DNA from: Symbiodinium natans
Taxonomy: Eukaryota > Sar > Dinophyceae > Suessiales > Symbiodiniaceae
DNA length: 64,000 nt
Assembly: GCA_905221605.1 (NCBI GenBank)
Contig: CAJNDS010000337.1
Location: 98,999-162,998 of the forward strand
Direction: 5' to 3'
Shown: one piece after another, positions 44,301-52,043 of the stretch
How positions within the stretch are numbered: position 1 is the stretch's first letter
How the letters are laid out: each line of letters begins with the position of its first letter
Made by a program: the position numbers and the translations under genes
The notes under the pieces: model-generated
What the model was told of the DNA's origin: nothing
Seen by the model: only the letters and a program-made list of their open reading frames with translations
The model's database searches: none

Positions 44301-46386
44301 ATTTTCCTTTGCCCTTTCCTTTGCCTTTGCTGAACTTTCCTTTTCCTTTTCCTTTGGATCTCCAGGGCCTTTTTCTATCATCTTTGTTCACGTTGCTGAC
44401 ATCCATGTCTGCTTGTCCACCGTGGTCGTTGCCGGCGTTGATCAAGTCAGTTGTGGTCCAGCGCGTGTTTTGCTCATAGGACAGGAGAAACTGACGAAGA
44501 CTTGAATACTTTGTATCATCTCTCAAGTTGAGCAACATGTGTTGTCGAAGTTGACCATCTTGCTGATTGAGGATAATTGAAATCTTCAAATCATCTTGCA
44601 CCACATCTCCTGATGCCTTTTCATACTGCTCGATTGCTTCTTCGAATGCAAGGATGTTCTCCATGGTGGTCTTCTTGTTTTCAAACTTGTACTTCGTGAG
44701 GGTAGTCAGCAAACGAAGACTTCTACCACGAGTGTAGGGTTCGTGTTCTTCGAGCAAAATTCTCCATGCTTCTAAACCATTCTCCTCTGTAATCTGCTTG
44801 ATCGTTCTCAATGGGCGACCTTTCGTGTACGAAGTGAGGATCGTGTAGAGCTTCTTGCTAACGGCTTTGTGTTCGTCACTCAAGGTGGAAAACTCAACAG
44901 CTTCACTTCTCTTTGCTTCAACGGCTTCAATTCTTGCTAACATCTCTGGGTCCAACGCTCCAATCCAGGTTCGCATCTTGTGTCTGAATTCACTCCAGCC
45001 TTCATGCTCTTCTTTGAAACTGCTTGGGTTGAACACGTCGGGGGTCTTGATCATCTTGTGCAACTCGACATCTCCCTTCTCTCTTCTCTTTTCTCTTTCT
45101 GCTTGCGCTTGTTCTCGTGCTTCTTGATGCTCACGAAAATCTCGATGAGTTTGACCCATATTGTTGATCATGCTTGCTGCCTCGTGGACCGCTGTGCTCG
45201 TTCTCGTAGCCACTTGTAGCATGTTGCGAAACATTTCTCTCATCTCACCTTCACTGGCTGCTGCTGCGCTTTGAGCTGCTGTGCTTGCTTGCTGCTGCTG
45301 GGATGCTTGCTGCTGAACTGCGCTAACCAGGTCGTTTATCTGTTGGGTGTTCGTTTCTGTCTGCTGGGCCAAAGATTGCATTGCTTGCTCCATCTGAGCA
45401 TTCATGGCTTCAGCTGCTTGCGTGTTTGTATACAGCAACACAATGAACATGAGCGTCTTCTTCTGAACACCACATGCACGAACTTCTTGATACCTGGCTC
45501 TCCTTGAAACTCTTCTCTTCAAACACTCTTTTCTTTTGCTTTGGATGGCACACATGTTGTACAGGCTGATCCAAGTAACCAAACCAATCGGGGTGCACAT
45601 CACGATCATCAACACGAAAATGATTTCCTTCTGCTTGTGAAACATGACTGAGATCTCAGGGGCGTAGCTCGACTCAAGGCTTCGAAGGAATCTTCTTGTA
45701 CCTTCATACCATCTTTTCACCTCAATCTTCAAATTCGTGATGTCGAAGTTTCTTGATGCTTCAAATCCTGCGATCATGTACTTCACAATCTCGAGGTTGT
45801 AGTTTTCTTCGTTGTCTTGATCTTCATAGCGTATTGGGGCTTCTTTGGTTTGACGACGCTGCAAACTGAAGGACATGAGCTCCACATGTTCTGTCTCTTC
45901 TCTCTCTCTTTTCACATGCACATTCTTGCTGCTTCCACCAAGTGCATGAGTCGCATGCTGCACCTCGGCATGCTCATCCTCCAAGGCAATAGTCTTCAGG
46001 TCATCCTGGAGGGAAATCGAATTCCTGGGCAGCGGCTTTGACATAACGAGCTCTGCTTCATCTAGCAATATCTCTGTACTGCTTCTTGCTGCCTTTGCTT
46101 TCACATTCTTGATCATCAACAACCAACCTTCTGCTGTAACGAGCCCTGCACAAGGTAGAAGAACTGCACTGCAAAGGACTCTCATCCAGAAACCACATCC
46201 AGTCATCTGGGTAAACCTCCTTCTCTTTACTTCTGTCTGCCCTTGAATGTAAACATAGCCATCTGGAAAGCAAACTCTACATCCAGGTGCACGTACGACT
46301 TGCGCCTGATCCGCACTGTCCAGGCCACGGCATTCTCGATGCTTGTGCACTGCTGTTCTTGACTTTGCAATGTAAACATCAGGCAT
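41230..46386 (-). CDS. copia gag-protease-integrase polyprotein with membrane segments
   Basis: 1,718 codons from ATG at 46,386. The N-terminus has a possible zinc site (HKHRECRGL ... GCRVC), followed by hydrophobic stretches (MRVLCSAVLLPCAGLV; FVLMIVMCTPIGLVTWISLY; LMFIVLLY) that are unusual for Gag. Then come a Gln-rich coiled coil, a Gag core (about 450-640), a Gly/Lys/Arg-rich basic region and a CCHC knuckle CHYCGKPGHFEAQC near 755. The aspartic protease DSGADVSLIP lies near 915. Integrase has HNLTHLPFAGWCEHC near 1,400, catalytic Asp in CFDFAY (about 1,435) and VKADNEGV, and Glu in NGLAERAVQTVRRH (about 1,540). It ends EERKKP at a TGA. All signature residues are intact. An in-frame upstream frame (46,417-46,737) is separated only by one TGA. 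Confidence 0.95.
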   Translation of the reverse strand: MPDVYIAKSRTAVHKHRECRGLDSADQAQVVRAPGCRVCFPDGYVYIQGQTEVKRRRFTQMTGCGFWMRVLCSAVLLPCAGLVTAEGWLLMIKNVKAKAARSSTEILLDEAELVMSKPLPRNSISLQDDLKTIALEDEHAEVQHATHALGGSSKNVHVKREREETEHVELMSFSLQRRQTKEAPIRYEDQDNEENYNLEIVKYMIAGFEASRNFDITNLKIEVKRWYEGTRRFLRSLESSYAPEISVMFHKQKEIIFVLMIVMCTPIGLVTWISLYNMCAIQSKRKECLKRRVSRRARYQEVRACGVQKKTLMFIVLLYTNTQAAEAMNAQMEQAMQSLAQQTETNTQQINDLVSAVQQQASQQQQASTAAQSAAAASEGEMREMFRNMLQVATRTSTAVHEAASMINNMGQTHRDFREHQEAREQAQAEREKRREKGDVELHKMIKTPDVFNPSSFKEEHEGWSEFRHKMRTWIGALDPEMLARIEAVEAKRSEAVEFSTLSDEHKAVSKKLYTILTSYTKGRPLRTIKQITEENGLEAWRILLEEHEPYTRGRSLRLLTTLTKYKFENKKTTMENILAFEEAIEQYEKASGDVVQDDLKISIILNQQDGQLRQHMLLNLRDDTKYSSLRQFLLSYEQNTRWTTTDLINAGNDHGGQADMDVSNVNKDDRKRPWRSKGKGKGKFSKGKGKGKGKWRKGKSKGKGKYGNDYGYNSKGRGRGKGRGRGRGRFGRGKGFGRGFGKGRGKASFGPQCCHYCGKPGHFEAQCRQKQRDFGDVRNVNDDQQSTTAASSTAAPSTSSTTNVTSVSRNQAKTVRQISMIHIGDPPQQYPEVFEVDTEAEEELEIDYFGRVLRVEEFQLSDAEQEEEEHEHQEEDDPLMLWWKDGCEHEEDCNLCVRAVQESFYESSPVYEKIEVILDSGADVSLIPLWLGKEGVPVKKKNDSGIRDAQGRKIPVKGKRAINLTMFSSKQEAVKMQECFIVANVVNPLLAVGKLLKNGWEIVKKDDGLMLSDGMSDIPVHYHKNSLATYAYLQAGKRYESEAYVNLEQEHVRTVIQLNSHIADAARKQEPGWHDTDSIVVVHYSPAQSKYKDPTDMYRTEDFPYRSTMIKTEDGTWKAVEVCKKYAQKMDPFEDISAGGEFEVVTALSSRVIPLNVLGIPLKKDERQEQEARTSDTWSIEKAGTELVRYHNTPRTHKFNPENVAGMPTDIENLTSWRYTIGECVYATNLYGYEDDWSRDTEPPEEAFALPWYGQTRFRLKEPVREDRRSSAQEQEAKRQKLEEEKKSFLPEDVHMEEAPRGEVERDSLVFTYDGYEYSKNSSVQILRQLCREFEVPSSGSKEQMLKRLSRAAQEREATDSLALGRRQYEAQVAPLMRKREERPNEQEVMLHNLTHLPFAGWCEHCVATRAKENQHRKSELTRSPAEESSKSTLCFDFAYTSTSSSEAQPMVTLIANDAWSKWFVAVPVARRGGADALRHMTEALTTATLQLGYSEINVKADNEGVCRSLKIALQKMRGAHGLSTTLLSSVPHDHESNGLAERAVQTVRRHANCILDEVRVKTELPLSHEHPLMSWAMRHSAWLLNRFHRSSATGKTPYEFMTGQPYREELVPFASTIMVKRLRPKRKGDRLWTFGVFLGKTESGMWLTFQSDGIHASRSARPVGEAYDAKAISSVNVFTWSIKNNTLGSRVLPQKRLVSPQIVLPAVAAGEERKKP

Positions 46387-46416
46387 GAACTCTTCATGGG
46401 CGACAGTCTCGATCTC

Positions 46417-46737
46417 TCACTCTTCAGTTGCAATCTCTCGCAAGAACGACCACGCCATTCCTGCTAAAATGCTGCTCATGAAAACCAGCACTGCAAACAG
46501 GAACAATTCCTGCTGCCATCTTCCTGAACTCAAAGCGTCCAGGGCACCACTGCTTGCTGCAACTGTCTGCTCTGCCATATGCTGAAGGTTCTGGAGGTTG
46601 CTGGCACACACTTCTCGCACAGACATGAAAACCATCATGCTCCATGGAAAAATCTTCGTCCATCCAGCTTGCTGTAGCATCATCGCACCCTGACTCAGGT
46701 GCTCCGCTACCATGTTGAAAAACGTGGTAAACATCAT
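46417..46737 (-). CDS. in-frame upstream extension of the copia polyprotein, starting in the 5' LTR
   Basis: 106 codons from ATGATG at 46,737, which lies 25 nt inside the 5' LTR. The frame is the same as that of gag-pol, and only one TGA (46,417-46,419) separates the two, followed by EIETVAHEEFMPDV without further stop. The peptide has two hydrophobic segments (IFPWSMMVFMSV; LFLFAVLVFMSSILAGMAW). The primer-binding site is read as codons for MVAEHL. Either the TGA is read through, or it is a recent nonsense mutation and gag starts at 46,386. Confidence 0.55.
   Translation of the reverse strand: MMFTTFFNMVAEHLSQGAMMLQQAGWTKIFPWSMMVFMSVREVCASNLQNLQHMAEQTVAASSGALDALSSGRWQQELFLFAVLVFMSSILAGMAWSFLREIATEE
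46695..46712 (-). other. primer-binding site, initiator tRNA-Met type
   Basis: Directly inside the 5' LTR the element strand reads TGGTAGCGGAGCACCTGA. TGGTAGC-GAG matches the complement of the 3' end of animal-type initiator tRNA-Met (TGGTAGCAGAG) with one mismatch; initiator tRNA-Met is the usual copia primer. Confidence 0.75.
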
Positions 46738-46912
46738 GGCTCACTTTTCCTACCACGCTCTAAAGGCAAAACAACTTTTCTCGCTTTCGACTCTTGAGCC
46801 TAAGCCTCCGGTGTCAAACTCGTTCTGCTCAGACTCAACATGCCTTAGGGCATTTGGTGTCTTTCCTACTGCACCCATTCACTGTACCTGGATACATGCT
46901 GTACACTTAACA
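46713..46912 (-). repeat. 5' LTR of the copia element
   Basis: 200 bp, partner of 35,981-36,180 with three differences. Should contain the promoter and transcription start. No TATA box is obvious. Confidence 0.97.
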
Positions 46913-46917
46913 CAGTA
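46913..46917. repeat. target-site duplication CAGTA (right)
   Basis: Identical to 35,976-35,980. Confidence 0.95.
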
Positions 46918-48260
46918 CTCGAAATCGTCGAAGAGGCCGGGAGCACACATGTAGCACCGAGTGCGCAGGTGCGTCGCAAAAGGCGACGTTGCCAGATTCA
47001 CAAAACCACCATCATGCAGCCACCGATGCGAATACATTCAGCACCAGCCAAGGCCGTTCACGAGAAGGTTCACAAGTCCGCCATCACAGGTGGGGCATAG
47101 TCGTGCCTTGGCACGGGACGTTGCAGGTGTCAACCTTCTTGATCCGAAGTATAAAGTTGCCCCATGGTGGTCAGCCAGTGGGGACTTAACGGCAAGAACA
47201 AAGGGTAGGACCAGCCCAGAGCACTCCATGGTGGTCAGCCAGTGGAGCCTCTCCGAGCACAAGGCGCAACGTTCTTTTGACTCACAAGAGTCTCGTCCGA
47301 CGGCCAAAGCAGGCTTGACTGCTTCGTTCCAATCAGAGCCATCAGGTAAACCCAAGCAGGCGGGGACCCCACCTGCCCGCAGGAAGCGGGAGAGTCCCCC
47401 AGTCGAAACTTCGCACTCAAGGCCAAGCAACTATCTCCTTGGCCGGTGAGGGTTGAGGGTTCAATAACCAGAATCAGACCCTCCATGCCCAAACCGACAG
47501 ACGTCCGCGAGGAGATGTGAGGGCTCACATCACGCTTGGCCACCTACCGATGGGGAGGTAGTCATGTATGGCTGCTTTGACGCAAGCAGAGATATACACC
47601 CAAGCAGGCAGGGAACCCCGCAGCAACCCAAGCACAGGCGAGAATGGCTCTCGTGAAGGCCAGGTTGTCCACAGGTGCTCGATGGCACATTGCCAGGGAA
47701 GTGGAAACCTGATCTCCGCGTAGAAGTGTCCACAGCCCAGAAGCAGCATCCCCTAGCTGGTCTCTCCCAATTGGCATGACGCCGTTGTACGACAAGGGGG
47801 TGTCACCGTCCAGACGAGAGATGGTCAACACTCAAGTCCGAGGGGTTCACACACGGTCGTAGCACATAGAAGCGGGCAACCTGCCCACCTAGAGGGGGCA
47901 GAGGAAAGGAAGATTGGCCGTTTTACCGATGACAAAGCTGGAACATCCAGGCAGGACCGGTCCAGGGTAGTCCGTGGCAGATGGCCAGTGGAGCAACCAC
48001 GAAAGAAAGGCCCCCCGTTCCCACAGGCACACCGCGGGGCCGACCCAGAAGGGTGTTCACAGCTGCAAGCTGTAAGCACACAAAAGACAAGCACGATCCA
48101 ATCCGTGGCATAGACCACGAGAGGGTTGCCAAACCAAGAGTATCCCGAGGTAGTCTTGCGGCATGTATCGGCGAGGAGATGTGAGGGCTCACATCACGCT
48201 AGGCAGCATGCCATGAAAGGACTCAATGGTGCGTTCGCATGGCGTCAGTAGGAGCCCTCA
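46918..48260 (-). pseudogene. relic copies of the hydrolase-like gene (right part), at least two units
   Basis: Continuation of the relic region after the copia insertion. Minus-strand frames at 47,235-47,543 (RDVSPHISSRTSVGLGMEG) and 48,130-48,192 (SPHISSPIHAARLPRDTLG) both correspond to RDASPRISLPTYLMGLGSGG of the gene at 57,973-58,842. 47,530-47,750 corresponds to its LLLPGCGHFYVENMHPLPWQ segment (here LLGCGHFYAEIRFPLPWQCA). No frame stays open over the whole gene. Each unit keeps a near-palindrome GATGTGAG-GG-CTCACATC (47,514-47,531; 48,178-48,195). Interpretation as tandem dead copies is inferred from this similarity. Confidence 0.75.
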
Positions 48261-48479
48261 GATGACAGTTTGCTGTCTATTGCCAGGAGCCATCCCAGTC
48301 CGGACGCCGGGAGCGATGGCCAGCTGAGGTGGTATGGGAACGCTTCCCTGTCTTTGCGGTACGGCTGGGCATGACCTGCATTGGAGGCAGCTCTTGCTCA
48401 TCAACCCCCCACTCAGGGATGCCGTCCGGAATGGGGATACGCATGTATCTTGTCATTGAGGTTTGGGCCGCGAGCCACA

Positions 48480-49934
48480 TCACCCGGACAGCTTCCTGGA
48501 TTTGCCTGTACTGCACAACACCTTCGTCCTTATACTGAAGGGGGAAGGAGTAACTGCAGCACGCAGGGCCGAAGGATCAGGGTCCTTGGGGGTGCCATGA
48601 CAGTACATCCTAAACCAGAAGCTGTTGAGTCGCTGCTTGGTTGGATGTTTGGCTCGCATGAGCCCCTTAATGGCAGCCCAATGAGCAGTGGCTGCGTCAT
48701 ACCACGCATTTTGGGGACGTTGGGGCCCATGCTTGGTGGGTGTGGTGCTGATCCCTTTCCAATGCGCATCAAAGATGACTGGCAGCCGGAAAGGGGCGGA
48801 GACATCCACTTCTCGCAAAGCTGCAAGGTCAGTGGTTCGCAGCTCCGAGAAGCGCCAATCATTCACCTGTGCCTCGGGTTCGTCCTCCGCGTCCGACATG
48901 TCATCCATCGGGCAGGGAGAGCCTTCGTTAGTTTCGGAAGAGATGCTGACGACCTCCGGCGAGGTTGCTGCAGTGTTCGCTTCCACAGGCGCAGCACAGG
49001 GCGAGGAGAGCAAGCACTCTAGGGGCAACACTCGCCGTAGAAAAACAGCCATTCTGTGAGAAGTGTCAGGCCATTCCAAGTTAAAAACTGACCAAAAATG
49101 TTCAATGTTTTGGTTGGCCACCGAGGCCGCAAGAGCAAGCCGGATGGCGTCAAGGAAATGGGCAGGGGGGAGGTCCGGCCTAAATTCTTGATAGTGCCTT
49201 TGCCCAAGTGTCTGTGTGCCCTGCAGCGTGATGCCTAGGAACGTATTCAGGCTGGGCTGGGCAAGCCTGGCCGTTTCCACGTCCGTGTGCTTAGCAGCTG
49301 CGGCCCATGCCTGCAAGGCTTCTTGGGAGGCTTGGCCAGTGACTTGTGGCAGTCCACTGTGCGCGTCCATCACATATTTGGTAGTAGGGCACGTGGGACA
49401 CCGATAAGCGCGGCCAGCCAAGAAGGCCACCATGGCTGCAGGCGGCACATTGATCTGCAGGTCAGTAATTTTATTGTCAGATTCAGGAAAACCAATAACA
49501 ATGGGCAGCCCTGCCGTACGGTCCAGGGGACCTTTTTGGTGGGACTCGAATGCGAGCAGAAGTGCACCCAGCCAATAATCTGGGTCAGCGTAGCTGAGCA
49601 TTGCAGGAAAACTGGCATTGATGACACTCGGCAAGTCCGACACCGCAAAGAAAAGATCCGCGATGTACTGCGCTGTGGTAAGAAAGCCATACCCCACCAG
49701 GGACTCCGAAAGCCTCGCTTTGTCCAGCTGCGGGACCGGGCAATCCAACATTTCAGCAAGGTCGAAATGCTGCAATGCCCCCGACAATCTAAGGCACTGC
49801 GTGATGATAGGGTCATAAACCTTCAAATACGCTGCCGGAAACGTTTCAGGCAGATGCAGTAGCGTGTCAGCGATTCCGATCAGCATATCCGAGTCTTGCA
49901 GCTGGTTCGGTATGCCGTTCAAAAAACACCTCAT
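48480..49934 (-). CDS. unknown 484-aa protein, last ORF of the minus-strand block
   Basis: ATG start at 49,934, continuous to 48,480. It contains a CxxC pair (RCPTCPTTKYV, about residue 180), a mostly helical Ala/Leu-rich N-terminal half, an acidic Ser-rich linker (SPEVVSISSETNEG; DDMSDAEDEPEA), and a Trp/His-rich C-terminal half (FDAHWKGISTTPTKHGPQRP). No known family recognised. The previous ORF ends at 49,940 in a frame one step back, and the -1 frame is open through the junction, so this could be the tail of a longer protein. Codon use appears similar to its neighbours. Confidence 0.6.
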   Translation of the reverse strand: MRCFLNGIPNQLQDSDMLIGIADTLLHLPETFPAAYLKVYDPIITQCLRLSGALQHFDLAEMLDCPVPQLDKARLSESLVGYGFLTTAQYIADLFFAVSDLPSVINASFPAMLSYADPDYWLGALLLAFESHQKGPLDRTAGLPIVIGFPESDNKITDLQINVPPAAMVAFLAGRAYRCPTCPTTKYVMDAHSGLPQVTGQASQEALQAWAAAAKHTDVETARLAQPSLNTFLGITLQGTQTLGQRHYQEFRPDLPPAHFLDAIRLALAASVANQNIEHFWSVFNLEWPDTSHRMAVFLRRVLPLECLLSSPCAAPVEANTAATSPEVVSISSETNEGSPCPMDDMSDAEDEPEAQVNDWRFSELRTTDLAALREVDVSAPFRLPVIFDAHWKGISTTPTKHGPQRPQNAWYDAATAHWAAIKGLMRAKHPTKQRLNSFWFRMYCHGTPKDPDPSALRAAVTPSPFSIRTKVLCSTGKSRKLSG

Positions 49935-49939
49935 AGGCC

Positions 49940-50797
49940 CTATATGCCCGTGAGGTGTTGCGAGTCACGCAGGTTCATGTAGGGCCGAGGTTTGACATTC
50001 TTACCAAAGTGATGTCCCGCTGCAAGTGCGCGCCACATGAGATCACAGACCGAGACTGTGTTGCTCTGCATGATGGGTGCGCAGGCTGGGGCGCTGGGAT
50101 CGCGGGTGCCGCTGGGCTCGCTAGGCCCTCGAGGCTTGGCTTTTGGTGGTTCCAGCTGCTGAGAGCCGTCTTTGTCCAAAGCGAGAGGCCGACTTTCCTT
50201 GCGAGCTTGGACAGCGGGCACAGGCCTGGCGGGGATGGGCGTCAGGCCATGGGGAGGCATAGGGAGATCCGATTTTGCTTCCGTCAGGCCAAGTGAGTCC
50301 GTGGGAGACTTAGCGCAAGGGGGCTGTGACGCCTCAACCGTCCTAATCCCATCCGGAGATGCTGTGTGCGTGGGCCGTGTCCGGGGGCTGGGTGGACGTC
50401 GTACGCCAGGCGGCGGGTCCCGAATGTTGCCGCCACTACGGGGTGGACACGAGGCGGCGCTACCCCCTCCGATCCTGTGATCAACTTCACTAGAGGGAGT
50501 CGTCACACAAGCATCCAGAGCAATAGGACTCGCGGCCGGCACAACCGCAGGCTCTTTCGTTGCAGGCTCCTTCGTCAGTGGTCCTCTCTCCCGCGTTGGG
50601 GTGCTGCAAGGGGTGCGGGAAACGTCCCGTCTAGCTGGCGGAGGCGGGCTGACAGCTGCCGCAATGGAGCCCCTCGCGGCCCGAGGCTGGAGCCATGGTG
50701 TACCCCACCGCTCGCCATGGCGCGCGTTTGTGGTAGCCTCGCCTTGGGCTGGCGACTGCTGCGGCGTAGGAACCTCGACTGCAGTAGCAACTACCAC
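49940..50797 (-). CDS. Pro-rich linker protein or polyprotein segment
   Basis: 285 codons with no ATG near the start (the frame opens with GTG). It is rich in Pro, Ala, Arg, Ser and Thr (TPQQSPAQGEATTN; PRSGGNIRDPPPGVRRPPSP), so mostly disordered, with a more ordered tail (SVCDLMWRALAAGHHFGKNV). It overlaps the helicase C-terminal ORF by 7 nt and nearly abuts the 484-aa ORF. Best seen as a disordered connector between two folded parts of one long protein; an independent gene is less likely because a start codon is missing. Confidence 0.5.
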   Translation of the reverse strand: MVVATAVEVPTPQQSPAQGEATTNARHGERWGTPWLQPRAARGSIAAAVSPPPPARRDVSRTPCSTPTRERGPLTKEPATKEPAVVPAASPIALDACVTTPSSEVDHRIGGGSAASCPPRSGGNIRDPPPGVRRPPSPRTRPTHTASPDGIRTVEASQPPCAKSPTDSLGLTEAKSDLPMPPHGLTPIPARPVPAVQARKESRPLALDKDGSQQLEPPKAKPRGPSEPSGTRDPSAPACAPIMQSNTVSVCDLMWRALAAGHHFGKNVKPRPYMNLRDSQHLTGI

Positions 50798-51603
50798 GTC
50801 GGGACTGTTCGTTGAGCCGATCCCCGCTTGGGCGGCATCCTAATGCTGGTGTCCCCTAGCAAGCAGGTGAGGTACTGGGCGACCCCATCTCCTTCCCTCA
50901 CCGGCTGGAAGGGGACACAATACACAGCATTGGGCAGGGGCTCCAGGACGAAGCCGCGCGTTTGCAGACTAACAATGGTGCCCGAATAGGAGTTGGAGGT
51001 GAAAGAGGGACTCCCCCATCCTTCTTGCTGAAGTGTGCGGTAAAAAACCTCCCGCTTATCTCCCCAGGTGGCCTTCAAAGCCCACGCTTGATGCAGGGGT
51101 GGTGTTCCAAAGAGGTCCAGCCCAACTTTGCGTTCCGCAGGCAGCACGATGCTGGCTACTGTCCGTTCTCGGAAGGCTTGCTTGTGTAATCCCGTTGCAA
51201 TGCCAGGGCCATCCATGCTCCACAAGCTGGCTTGTGCGCGCACATATTCAGCGCAGTCAATTAGGCCCCCGGTTGCGCAGGCCGCCATTTGGAAGCATGC
51301 ACCTATACCATCAGAGTAGTGCGGTGCCACGAAAACCAACCCAAGCCCTCTCGTAAAGGAGGAGGTGGCTCGGGCAAACCCTGCCTCGCTACTAAACAGG
51401 AATCCAGAAGCCCGACATGTCACAAAGACACATATCCCAAATGTGGGGCCAGTGGAGCAGGCCGTGGTGATAGCGCCGAAGAAGCGTTTAAGGGACCCTA
51501 TGCGATTCATGAGGAAGGTCCGAAACGTCACAAGGCTCCAAGTGTTGGGCGCGCCAGTCAGCGGGAAGTCTTCTGCGGTTTGGCAGGCTTCAAGTAGGCT
51601 CAT
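50791..51603 (-). CDS. SF1 helicase C-terminal part (motifs V-VI)
   Basis: 270 codons. ATG at 51,603 overlaps the stop of the previous ORF (ATGA). Residues 45-94 resemble the last part of an SF1 helicase RecA2 domain: ITTACSTGPTFGICVFVTCR (degenerate motif V region) and RATSSFTRGLGLVFVAP (motif VI; normally N-V-A-x-TR-A-R). The Arg finger position is kept in the SFTRG box. The remainder (FGTPPLHQAWALKATWGDKR and so on) is not recognised. Needs the two preceding ORFs to make a full helicase. Confidence 0.6.
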   Translation of the reverse strand: MSLLEACQTAEDFPLTGAPNTWSLVTFRTFLMNRIGSLKRFFGAITTACSTGPTFGICVFVTCRASGFLFSSEAGFARATSSFTRGLGLVFVAPHYSDGIGACFQMAACATGGLIDCAEYVRAQASLWSMDGPGIATGLHKQAFRERTVASIVLPAERKVGLDLFGTPPLHQAWALKATWGDKREVFYRTLQQEGWGSPSFTSNSYSGTIVSLQTRGFVLEPLPNAVYCVPFQPVREGDGVAQYLTCLLGDTSIRMPPKRGSAQRTVPTW

Positions 51604-52043
51604 ATCGTCATGGAGTCAGGATAGACCTGGTGCCCAAAAGTGAGCACAATGTCCGCCAGGACCATGCTGAGGTCGTAGCTTCTGCCTATTTTGGTTTGGG
51701 TCTCATCCTGATCTTGCACCCGTACCCATCGACACGTTTCCATCCACCTGCCTGCAAGGCTACGCAGTGGCCGCCCGAGCAGGTGCTGCATCGTGGGACC
51801 TGGTGGCATACGTAGCCGAAGGACCCTGCCTATCAGCTCGAAGCGGCACGCCTCCGAGTACCGACATGCGTATAGAATGGCAGCAATCTCAGGAGGGAGG
51901 CGCATGGATGAACAGAGCGAGAGGTTGACAGCCGGTCCGACAATGGCCTTCAGCCCGGCAGCCTGCATGACTGTCTCGGCTTGCTTCGGTTTGACGATGC
52001 TTATACAGAGAATCGATTCCAGCATCGAGACCGCTGAGAACAA
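51600..52043 (-). CDS. SF1 helicase middle part (motif IV)
   Basis: 147 codons opening with TTG. LSLCSSMRLPPEIAAILYAC (residues 41-60) matches the motif IV region of UPF1/DNA2-like SF1 helicases (usually YRMHPxI). The preceding segment is a typical helical linker. It overlaps the first helicase ORF by 43 nt in the -1 frame. The absence of an ATG supports continuity with that ORF. Confidence 0.6.
   Translation of the reverse strand: MFSAVSMLESILCISIVKPKQAETVMQAAGLKAIVGPAVNLSLCSSMRLPPEIAAILYACRYSEACRFELIGRVLRLRMPPGPTMQHLLGRPLRSLAGRWMETCRWVRVQDQDETQTKIGRSYDLSMVLADIVLTFGHQVYPDSMTI

Larger units (their letters stand above)
35981..46912 (-). mobile_element. full-length Ty1/copia LTR retrotransposon (10.9 kb)
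   Basis: Bounded by two 200-bp LTRs with TGTT...AACA ends, differing at three positions, and by the 5-bp duplication CAGTA. Transcribed on the minus strand: 5' LTR on the right, PBS at 46,695-46,712, gag-protease-integrase at 41,230-46,386 (with an in-frame extension to 46,737), RT-RNase H at 38,100-41,321, a coiled-coil and C-terminal region down to 36,765, a 3' non-coding region of about 575 bp, a polypurine tract and the 3' LTR. Domain order PR-IN-RT-RH identifies Ty1/copia. Length is about twice that of typical copia (5 kb) because of long N- and C-terminal extensions with membrane helices. The reading frame is broken at three places and one TGA. High LTR identity implies recent insertion. 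Confidence 0.97.
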
